Source: a virus
DNA: 21,515 nucleotides
IMG/VR virus record: IMGVR_UViG_3300023116_000414
Location: 1 to 21,515 of that record
Reading direction: 5' to 3' (one strand)
Shown: piece by piece, positions 12,769-17,382 of the stretch
Layout of the letters: every line of letters starts with the position of its first letter
How positions within the stretch are numbered: position 1 is the stretch's first letter
The notes under the pieces: model-generated
What the model was told of the DNA's origin: nothing
What the model saw: only the letters and a program-made list of their open reading frames with translations
The model's database searches: none
Translations under genes and position numbers: made by a program

Positions 12769-12804
12769 TGCTACACTTCTCTCAGTTCAACCAACCACCT
12801 GAAC
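12769..12804 (+). promoter_or_regulatory. Extended -10 (TGCTACACT) and duplicated leader
   Basis: TGC-TACACT (12769-12777) starts just after the upstream stop. The 23 nt at 12782-12804 are identical to 11423-11445. GTTCA and TGAAC can pair around a ten-base loop just before ATG 12807. Confidence 0.6.
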
Positions 12805-12806
12805 CC

Positions 12807-12989
12807 ATGAAGACCTTCACCGTCACCCTGACCGAGGACCAGATTGATACGATCCTCGCGGCAATGTCTGAATACATTCTGCACGACGATCCTGAGATTG
12901 ATCCTGAGGACCTGATCGGTGGCACTCCTGTTGCCGAGCGTGTGGAAGCGATTGAAGACATCCTGCTCGCCGCTGCTCGGGGGAACTGA
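12807..12989 (+). CDS. Small acidic helical protein (60 aa)
   Basis: ATG 12807 was chosen because GTG 12768 would translate the promoter leader. The sequence MKTFTVTLTEDQIDTILAAM continues SEYILHDDPEIDPEDLIGGT and PVAERVEAIEDILLAAARGN. A strand followed by 'LTEDQIDTIL-AL' and two further helices is a pattern seen in many small phage proteins of unknown function. It is strongly acidic. Two bases separate it from the next gene, so they are probably co-transcribed. Confidence 0.77.
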   Translation: MKTFTVTLTEDQIDTILAAMSEYILHDDPEIDPEDLIGGTPVAERVEAIEDILLAAARGN

Positions 12990-12991
12990 TC

Positions 12992-13153
12992 ATGCAAAGC
13001 AACCACCTGACGGACTACATTCGTTCTAAGGGTCGGGACATTCCGACCACTCCCGCTCCCAAGCGTACCTTTCCCTGCACCATCGGTCTCCGCACGTTTG
13101 AGACTGAGGAAGAATACGAGGAGGCACTCGCAGACTTCCTGAATGGTATGTGA
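12992..13153 (+). CDS. Small hypothetical protein (53 aa)
   Basis: The ORF runs from ATG 12992 to TGA 13151-13153. It begins MQSNHLTDYIRSKGRDIPTT, then PAPKRTFPCTIGLRTFETEE, ending in an acidic helix (YEEALADFLNGM). The basic N-terminus and acidic C-terminus give it a split charge. It lies two bases after its upstream partner. Family and function are not recognised. Confidence 0.68.
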   Translation: MQSNHLTDYIRSKGRDIPTTPAPKRTFPCTIGLRTFETEEEYEEALADFLNGM

Positions 13154-13202
13154 CAGTTCGAGGGCTGGCCCCTGGTGACCGTGTTTGGTCGTTGGGGGTG
13201 CC

Positions 13203-13232
13203 TATACTGACTGAAGTTCACCACTAACGAAC
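13203..13232 (+). promoter_or_regulatory. Promoter (TATACT) with GTTC/GAAC leader
   Basis: TATACT at 13203-13208 is followed by GACTGAAGTTCACC. GTTC and GAAC can pair around ACCACTAAC just before ATG 13234, a shorter version of the leader hairpin. Confidence 0.6.
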
Positions 13233-13233
13233 A

Positions 13234-13527
13234 ATGTTCAGCACCACTCTCACCGATTCCCGCTCCTTCGGCAACACCTACCAGTGGGCGATCCTGTCTG
13301 TTCTCCCGATGGAGAATGGCACTGACAGCGGTCTCCGTCCCACTGACATCAACGAAGAACTGGGGATGCCGAATGAAGCACGGACCACTGTCTCCATGCT
13401 CCTGAAGGACATGGCAAAGCGTGGACTGGTGATGCGTCATGAACTTGGACCTCGCTGGGTGGAGTACACTCGTCTGCTGCCACTGCGTAAGCGTGAGCGC
13501 ATCGCCCGATACCTCAAGGGAATGTGA
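13234..13527 (+). CDS. Predicted winged-helix DNA-binding protein (97 aa)
   Basis: Residues 35-44 (RPTDINEELG) and 50-65 (RTTVSMLLKDMAKRGL) form a helix-turn-helix. Residues 66-81 (VMRHELGPRWVEYTRL) form a beta wing. The layout matches MarR/ArsR-like winged helices: recognition helix, 'M--RGLV-R', then wing. The C-terminal helix is basic (LRKRERIARYLKGM). It would bind DNA and may regulate phage or host promoters. As a small wHTH inside the array of look-alike promoters, it is a reasonable candidate regulator of them; that link is inferred. A hairpin follows 11 bases after the stop. Confidence 0.78.
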   Translation: MFSTTLTDSRSFGNTYQWAILSVLPMENGTDSGLRPTDINEELGMPNEARTTVSMLLKDMAKRGLVMRHELGPRWVEYTRLLPLRKRERIARYLKGM

Positions 13528-13538
13528 ACAATGGTAAC

Positions 13539-13559
13539 GGGGGAGACAGAATCTCCCCC
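13539..13559 (+). terminator. 8-bp G/C hairpin between genes
   Basis: GGGGGAGA (13539-13546), loop CAGAA, TCTCCCCC (13552-13559). No U-tract follows. Same position and style as the other intergenic hairpins. Confidence 0.68.
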
Positions 13560-13568
13560 TGGACCGAC

Positions 13569-13599
13569 TAATGTAACTTCAGTTCAAACCAAGGACATG
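13569..13599 (+). promoter_or_regulatory. -10-like TAATGT and duplicated 24-nt leader
   Basis: TAATGT (13569-13574) precedes a leader at 13576-13599 that is identical, through the ATG, to 13997-14020. The -10 is weak, but the copied leader marks this as a regulatory module. Confidence 0.5.
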
Positions 13600-13935
13600 A
13601 CCACCACTCTTCAGCAACAGGCACAAGAGACCATTGAGGCGAATGTACTCAAGTGGAGTCTGATGATGTGTGATGCACTGACTCACAATGGACCTTCTGA
13701 TCGTTATTTCTACACTCTAGAATCAGGTCGGAAGTATCATAAAATCTTCATGCACATCGGTGATCGTCGTGATTCTATTCACGCCTTCATTGATAAGAAG
13801 ACTGGTGAAGTGTATAAACCTGCATCAATCAAGGCACCTGCAAAAGGTGTACGCTATGACCTGCGACTGATTGAGCAAAGAGAATGGTTGATGGAACATG
13901 CAGACTGGGCAGGAAGTTACCTGTACGCACGGTAA
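13597..13935 (+). CDS. Conserved phage protein (112 aa), SIHAFIDKKTG family
   Basis: ATG 13597 begins MTTTLQQQAQETIEANVLKW and contains GRKYHKIFMHIGDRRDSIHA, FIDKKTGEVYKPASIKAPAK and EHADWAGSYLYAR. The core 'YHKI...RS-HAF-D-KTGEVYKPAS-KAPAK-VRYDL...ADW-G-YLYAR' is one I recall from many phages with an unknown function; it is basic and might bind nucleic acid. Upstream in-frame residues TSVQTKDM come from the copied leader and are not thought to be translated. It has its own hairpin and promoter on either side. Confidence 0.82.
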   Translation: MTTTLQQQAQETIEANVLKWSLMMCDALTHNGPSDRYFYTLESGRKYHKIFMHIGDRRDSIHAFIDKKTGEVYKPASIKAPAKGVRYDLRLIEQREWLMEHADWAGSYLYAR

Positions 13936-13955
13936 GGACAATCGGTAGACTGTCC

Positions 13956-13983
13956 ACAGGGGGGATTGCCAAAGTCCCCCTGT
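13956..13983 (+). terminator. 8-bp hairpin ACAGGGGG/CCCCCTGT
   Basis: ACAGGGGG (13956-13963) pairs with CCCCCTGT (13976-13983). The loop GATTGCCAAAGT contains TTGCCA. There is no clear U-tract. Confidence 0.7.
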
Positions 13984-14020
13984 CACCCTTATTATGACTT
14001 CAGTTCAAACCAAGGACATG
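13966..14020 (+). promoter_or_regulatory. Promoter fused to hairpin (TTGCCA-18-TATTAT) and duplicated leader
   Basis: TTGCCA (13966-13971) lies in the hairpin loop, 18 bp from TATTAT (13990-13995). The leader at 13997-14020 is identical over 24 nt to 13576-13599, in front of an unrelated gene. Confidence 0.58.
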
Positions 14021-14239
14021 GACCTCTGCTCAACCACCTGGAACGACGGCACCAAGATCCCTCAACTGACTTCCATTCAGCAACTGAAGGAGATGCTCCG
14101 CAACTACGATGGCACGTTCCTGAAGGTGGACGAAGCGTATGTGGTGGACGTGAACCTGGAGGAGATGTGGTTTGACTCTCGCCAGGAACTGCTCCGCAAC
14201 ATGTCCTGGCACTGCTTCAACTGGGGGATGGAGTTCTGA
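14018..14239 (+). CDS. Small hypothetical protein (73 aa)
   Basis: ATG 14018 is chosen by analogy with the identical leader at 13597; ATG 13994 lies on the -10 box. The sequence MDLCSTTWNDGTKIPQLTSI continues QQLKEMLRNYDGTFLKVDEA and ends RNMSWHCFNWGMEF. It is alpha/beta and acidic, with a tryptophan-rich end. It is a single-gene unit between two hairpin modules. The function is unknown. Confidence 0.73.
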   Translation: MDLCSTTWNDGTKIPQLTSIQQLKEMLRNYDGTFLKVDEAYVVDVNLEEMWFDSRQELLRNMSWHCFNWGMEF

Positions 14240-14250
14240 AGAAATGTGAC

Positions 14251-14271
14251 GGGGACCACTCCACGGTCCCC
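14251..14271 (+). terminator. 7-bp hairpin GGGGACC/GGTCCCC
   Basis: GGGGACC (14251-14257), loop ACTCCAC, GGTCCCC (14265-14271). No strong U-tract. It is preceded by GTGAC, as before the hairpin at 11779. Confidence 0.7.
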
Positions 14272-14281
14272 TCCTGACCTT

Positions 14282-14300
14282 TATACTGGCATCAGTTCAG
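14282..14300 (+). promoter_or_regulatory. Promoter (TATACT) with CATCAGTTCAG leader
   Basis: TATACT (14282-14287) follows the hairpin by ten bases. GGCATCAGTTCAGACAACC follows. ATG 14315 is 27 bp after the box. Confidence 0.6.
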
Positions 14301-14314
14301 ACAACCACACACCG

Positions 14315-14470
14315 ATGAACAAGGAACTTCACGCACAGTGGCAGCAAGCGTTCGCAGAGTGGATGCTGCACAAGACAGACGCCACTGCATCCAAGGAACT
14401 CTCAACCCGCCAAAGGTTCCTTGCAACGAAATACAACAAGCACCCACGAGCACTCACCCTGACCCACTAG
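14315..14470 (+). CDS. Small basic protein (51 aa)
   Basis: ATG 14315 begins MNKELHAQWQQAFAEWMLHK, then TDATASKELSTRQRFLATKY and ends NKHPRALTLTH. Unlike most neighbours it is basic and helical. The open frame upstream (from 14246) would run through the hairpin and promoter, so the ATG is clearly the better start. The last residues are low-complexity and may not matter. The function is unknown. Confidence 0.66.
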   Translation: MNKELHAQWQQAFAEWMLHKTDATASKELSTRQRFLATKYNKHPRALTLTH

Positions 14471-14497
14471 ACTACACACAACAACACCACCAGACCG

Positions 14498-14800
14498 ATG
14501 TTTCTCCCATTCTCCGAGACCCGAATCGCTACACAGTTCAGACTCAAAGAGACGTTCTACTTCCATGATGACACCTCACAGTCTTCATACAGAACAGTGA
14601 CCCGATTGATTTCCAAACCATCACACGTCAACATTACTGGAAGAACACTTACTGAATGGCAAGAACACAATCCTAACATCACAAAGATCACTCACACCTA
14701 CACACCAGTAGTAACTGAAGAGACTAACATTGAACACTTCAAGTTAGCAAACACTATTCACTCTGACGCAGGACAACTCTTTCTCTCCCAACTGTCATGA
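14498..14800 (+). CDS. Hypothetical Thr/Ser-rich protein (100 aa)
   Basis: ATG 14498 begins MFLPFSETRIATQFRLKETF, then YFHDDTSQSSYRTVTRLISK and ITKITHTYTPVVTEETNIEH. It is mainly beta strands with many T, S and N. Base use shifts back to A-rich compared with the previous genes. The stop overlaps the next start (ATGA). No family is recognised. Confidence 0.72.
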   Translation: MFLPFSETRIATQFRLKETFYFHDDTSQSSYRTVTRLISKPSHVNITGRTLTEWQEHNPNITKITHTYTPVVTEETNIEHFKLANTIHSDAGQLFLSQLS

Positions 14801-14997
14801 ACCCTTCCATCATTGTCATCCCCAAGTCTAACAAAGCAAAGAACCGACTTGCTAATCTAATGAACAGTGACCCAATCGTAAGAGTAGAACAAGAAACACA
14901 GACACAGTTCTTCGTTGCTTCGTCTAATCAAATGAACTTCTTCTGGATTGATAAGAATAATGATAAAGATTGGAGTTTCATGCCTATGGAGTGCTAA
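14797..14997 (+). CDS. Small conserved cyanophage protein (66 aa)
   Basis: ATG 14797 is coupled to the previous gene (ATGA). The product reads MNPSIIVIPKSNKAKNRLAN, then LMNSDPIVRVEQETQTQFFV and ASSNQMNFFWIDKNNDKDWS. I recall the pattern 'VIPKSKKAKNRLANEMN...V-VEQ...FV-S-N-KNFFW' from many T4-like cyanophages. It is probably alpha/beta with a basic helix; nucleic-acid binding is possible but unproven. Last gene before a long non-coding stretch. Confidence 0.82.
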   Translation: MNPSIIVIPKSNKAKNRLANLMNSDPIVRVEQETQTQFFVASSNQMNFFWIDKNNDKDWSFMPMEC

Positions 14998-15514
14998 TGA
15001 GTTACTTCGTCCATTTTATACTCAAAAGTAGTTAAAATGAGGTAAAAAGGTATTAAAAACGTTATTAAATGTGTTTATAAATGTATTCGTGTGTTTTATG
15101 TTACTGATCATTATTAGTATTATTGTGGATGTATGATATGAATTCGTATCGTTAATCGTCTCTTTTATCTTATGAAATGTGCCGAGTATTATGTTCTAAT
15201 GCCTTATAATACCTTAGAAATGCTTCGGGGTCTTGTGGTCTTAGCGTGCGCTCTACCGACTGTCAACATAAAACTCCCAAATCCTCACAAATCTTAAAAT
15301 ACCTTTTTTGCTTTTTTATAATTTTTCAATTTATTACAATATCATAAAACCACAGAAATACTCCAAGGGTTTATGATAGAATTGTACAGTACAGTTAGAT
15401 ATACATACACTCCTAATCTACACTGTATAATAACTCAGAGGACTTGTAAATATAATTTAATGGATTGAAATAATTATATTTTGTTCTGTTTAATTCTTTA
15501 TATCTTATTATTTT
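14998..15514. other. AT-rich non-coding region (about 517 bp)
   Basis: No ORF here has plausible coding character on either strand. The DNA is very AT-rich, with T-runs near 15304-15335 and a TTATAAATG at 15075-15083 that only loosely resembles the T4 late promoter TATAAATA. A stretch at 15242-15268 read on the minus strand (GGTAGAGCGCACGC) looks like part of a tRNA D-arm, but no full cloverleaf can be formed. A good -10 (TGTATAAT, 15424-15431) lies near its right end. Confidence 0.7.
15424..15431 (+). promoter_or_regulatory. -10 promoter (TGTATAAT) before structured leader
   Basis: CTGTATAATAAC matches the site at 3620-3631. It would start a transcript with a leader of about 300 nt that includes the GC-rich structured block and then the 223-aa gene. 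Confidence 0.5.
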
Positions 15515-15516
15515 AT

Positions 15517-15738
15517 GGCAGAGGCGGTGGCGACCTTTGGCGTCATCAGTGCTACCTCGCACCTCTCTTGATTGTCCCCATAGTCTAGAGCATAAGGCGG
15601 CGGATCGGGCGAGAATCTCCCAGATTTTATGATCAGCAGTGCTTATGGGTCGGATCTGGGAAACGGTATCGCTCGCTACCGTTTGGACTTGCCAAGGTCG
15701 GGCGGATGCTGTAACTTTAGATCAATCGCAACCGACCA
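15517..15738 (+). promoter_or_regulatory. GC-rich, highly structured 5' leader (candidate cis-regulatory RNA)
   Basis: A sharp change from AT-rich to GC-rich DNA. The strongest stems are CCCAGAT/ATCTGGG (15619-15625 with 15654-15660), directly followed by AAACGGTA/TACCGTTT (15661-15668 with 15677-15684), then TTGG/CCAA (15683-15686 with 15692-15695), then GGTCGG/CCGACC (15696-15701 with 15732-15737), whose 3' arm ends one base before the start codon. CCCATA near 15577 can pair alternatively with TATGGG near 15645. Serial stems reaching exactly to the ATG suggest control of the following gene. A short ORF of 18 codons (15515-15571, MAEAVATFGV...) lies at its 5' end. Confidence 0.55.
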
Positions 15739-16410
15739 ATGCAAGTCTCTCTCACCAAGGTCAGCAGCAACGCCAAGACGGGTCCGATCCCCACCAGCAC
15801 CTCGGAGCGGGCGTCCTGCTGGTCTGGTTGCCCTTTCTACGATAAAGGTTGCTACGCTAAGTCTGGACCCCAAGCGATCCACTGGCGCAAGACTAGCAAC
15901 GGCGAACGCGGCACCGCTTGGGACACATTCTGCAGCGCAATTCGTAAACTCCAGCGGGGACAATTGTGGCGTCATAATGTCAGTGGAGATCTCCCACATA
16001 ACGGTCTGGGTGACATTGATGCCGCTAAAGTTTCACAGTTGGTTGATGCTAACCGTGGACGCAAGGGTTACACTTACACTCATCATCCTTTGAATGCTGA
16101 TAACATTCAGGTGCTGCAGGATGCTAACTCTAAAGGGTTTACGATTAACGCCTCTACTGAAGACGTAGAGGTTGCAGATAAAGTTATGACCGAGCATAAC
16201 ATTCCCGCAGTTGCTGTAGTCAAGTCTGAAGAATCCCGCCGATTCTTTACTACTAGCAGTGGTCGTAAGGTTATCGTTTGCCCTGCAACAATCCACGACA
16301 ACGTTACTTGTGCCACCTGCGGTTTGTGTCAACAATCGGATCGCCAGTTTGTTATAGCATTCCCCGCTCACGGTAACGCTAAGAAAACAGTCAACAACAT
16401 TGTTGCCTGA
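15739..16410 (+). CDS. DUF7227-like cysteine-rich phage protein (223 aa)
   Basis: ATG 15739 begins MQVSLTKVSSNAKTGPIPTS. A cysteine cluster CWSGCPFYDKGCYAKSGP lies at residues 27-44. The middle has DIDAAKVSQLVDANRGRKGY then TYTHHPL and FTINASTEDVEVADKVM. The C-terminal part has VIVCPATIHDNVTCATCGLC and a late FPAHGNAKK. I recall this order from a widespread phage family (DUF7227), and the first cluster resembles the GP88 phage domain. At least seven cysteines suggest a metal or Fe-S site, but no radical-SAM CxxxCxxC is present. The gene stands alone between non-coding blocks, and its GC-rich 5' half suggests separate ancestry. Confidence 0.83.
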   Translation: MQVSLTKVSSNAKTGPIPTSTSERASCWSGCPFYDKGCYAKSGPQAIHWRKTSNGERGTAWDTFCSAIRKLQRGQLWRHNVSGDLPHNGLGDIDAAKVSQLVDANRGRKGYTYTHHPLNADNIQVLQDANSKGFTINASTEDVEVADKVMTEHNIPAVAVVKSEESRRFFTTSSGRKVIVCPATIHDNVTCATCGLCQQSDRQFVIAFPAHGNAKKTVNNIVA

Positions 16411-16425
16411 GTATAAAGAACCACA

Positions 16426-16452
16426 GGGAGAGTTACTAACACTAACTCTCCC
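16426..16452 (+). terminator. 10-bp perfect hairpin after the DUF7227-like gene
   Basis: GGGAGAGTTA (16426-16435), loop CTAACAC, TAACTCTCCC (16443-16452). The T-rich tract starts about 20 bases later (16473-16498). It is probably a terminator, or a hairpin helping a downstream one. Confidence 0.8.
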
Positions 16453-16749
16453 AACACTAAATGCCAAAAACCGTTTTTTGCTTTTTTTCTTTTTTTGTAT
16501 CTTTATTCTTTATCCTTAACCCTTGAACTTTCGTCGTTATTCTTTATACGTCTACTCGATGTATTCGTAACGTCTACTACATCTGAGCGATGATTAATTC
16601 TACCACTACTTTATGCGTCTCATATGAGATTTAATGGACTCTTTATCATTAAGTTTTGTCAAAATATACTTGACGCCATGAGACTCACGATGATAAATGT
16701 AAAATAGCAGTGCTAATTGGTAGTCTTAAGTATACCTTTCGTTTTGTTA

Positions 16750-16826
16750 CGACTGTATCGTGGCGAACAGCAGTCGCCCGCGATCCGTGGTATGGTGCGG
16801 GTTTTGCCCTTGCGGTTTAAAAACCC
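16750..16826 (+). ncRNA. Candidate structured RNA element with competing stems
   Basis: CGACTG (16750-16755) can pair with CAGTCG (16771-16776). Alternatively GGCGA (16762-16766) pairs with TCGCC (16774-16778), extended by ATCG (16757-16760) with CGAT (16781-16784). These two choices exclude each other. A further stem GGGTTTT/AAAACCC (16799-16805 with 16820-16826) follows. The GC-rich block in AT-rich surroundings has no ORF. Strand is assumed plus; the family is unknown. Confidence 0.4.
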
Positions 16827-16878
16827 CAAACTACCCTAACCTACAACGAACCAAAATCGCTTGAGATATCACAAATCC

Positions 16879-16971
16879 AAAAAAATTTCCCAGGCCCCCA
16901 CAAGACCTCCCATACCTCCCATACCTTAAAGGGACTCCCAGTTACCGCCCAGGAAAAAAAATTCCCAGGGG
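16879..16971. repeat. Imperfect direct repeat A(n)TT(T)CCCAGG and tandem CCTCCCATA
   Basis: AAAAAAATTTCCCAGG (16879-16894) recurs as AAAAAAAATTCCCAGG (16954-16969); a third CCCAGG is at 16948-16953. Between them CCTCCCATA is present twice in tandem (16906-16923) with a partial third copy. The role is unknown. Confidence 0.8.
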
Positions 16972-17025
16972 TAAAAACGATCTCAAAGGTCCGCCGAGAA
17001 TATATAAAGGAAATGGGGGTTGAAG

Positions 17026-17169
17026 ATGAACTTAGAGAGCCACGAAGTTGACTTATTAGTAGAGACAATTGAATATAGGATTGAGAACGACGTTGAGTTA
17101 ATCAGAGATGTAAATACCAAAGAGGATCTCACGTACTTATTGGAGAGACTTGAAGATGAATACGTATAA
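17026..17169 (+). CDS. Small acidic helical protein (47 aa)
   Basis: ATG 17026 begins MNLESHEVDLLVETIEYRIE, then NDVELIRDVNTKEDLTYLLE and ends RLEDEYV. An in-frame TTG at 17020 is also possible. It consists of two acidic helices. The 'LESHE-DLLVE-LE-R' pattern is common in small phage proteins of unknown function. Its stop codon also falls within a TATAAT string, but the next start lies upstream of it, so this one is probably coincidental. It overlaps the next gene by 14 bases. Confidence 0.72.
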   Translation: MNLESHEVDLLVETIEYRIENDVELIRDVNTKEDLTYLLERLEDEYV

Positions 17170-17320
17170 TATCTCAGTAAATGGAATAACAATTTTTGAG
17201 AGAGTGCCTGAAAACGAGGTAAAGGAGTATCAGAACCGCGTAAGAAATTTTATTTTTATGGGTAGTTCAAAGACTCTCAAGGACGTTGAGGCGGGTATCA
17301 AAGCGACTCTAAATACTTGA
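17156..17320 (+). CDS. Small hypothetical protein (54 aa)
   Basis: The ORF runs from ATG 17156 to TGA 17318-17320. It begins MNTYNISVNGITIFERVPEN, then EVKEYQNRVRNFIFMGSSKT and LKDVEAGIKATLNT. The layout beta-hairpin, helix, then a 'GSSKTLKDV-AGI' turn and helix looks like a genuine small fold. It is coupled to the gene before. The family is not recognised. Confidence 0.7.
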   Translation: MNTYNISVNGITIFERVPENEVKEYQNRVRNFIFMGSSKTLKDVEAGIKATLNT

Positions 17321-17350
17321 AGATTGACCATTGCAATAATTGACTTGTGG

Positions 17351-17359
17351 TGGTATAAT
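17351..17359 (+). promoter_or_regulatory. Extended -10 promoter (TGGTATAAT)
   Basis: TGG-TATAAT lies 23 bp before ATG 17383, the same geometry as at 7573. TTGACT (17340-17345) is too near to act as a -35. Confidence 0.65.
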
Positions 17360-17382
17360 AGTTTCGTAACTCATTCATTTTT

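Larger units (their letters stand above)
16453..17025. other. Non-coding region with structured block and poly-A/CCCAGG repeats
   Basis: No credible gene is seen on either strand over about 570 bp. From the left: a T-rich stretch; a possible -10 TATACT (16665-16670); a GC-rich block at 16750-16826 with competing stems; and a C-rich segment with short repeats (16879-16971). It ends with ATATATAAAGGAAATG before the gene at 17026. The region separates the early-type small genes from the late structural genes. Confidence 0.7.

Noticed and set aside
15242-15268. tRNA-like D-arm on the minus strand
   Set aside because: GGTAGAGCGCACGC looks like a tRNA, but no matching anticodon stem, T-arm or acceptor stem can be drawn in the flanks. 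At best a remnant.
15515-15571. 18-codon ORF MAEAVATFGVISATSHLS
   Set aside because: Has no ribosome-binding site or family match and is too short to support alone; kept only as a note within the structured leader.
15572-15625. tRNA-Glu/Asp-like start (GTCCCCATAGTCTAGAG)
   Set aside because: No 3' acceptor strand (TGGGGAC) or GGTTCGA arm follows within the right distance.
15629-16093. 154-aa ORF overlapping the DUF7227-like gene
   Set aside because: It is a different frame of a gene with clear conserved motifs; its arginine/serine/proline-rich product looks like out-of-frame GC-rich DNA.
16841-17068. Minus-strand ORF (75 aa) over the repeat region
   Set aside because: Its sequence is the translation of poly-A/C repeats (VWEVWEV, FFSW) and has no promoter or neighbour on that strand.
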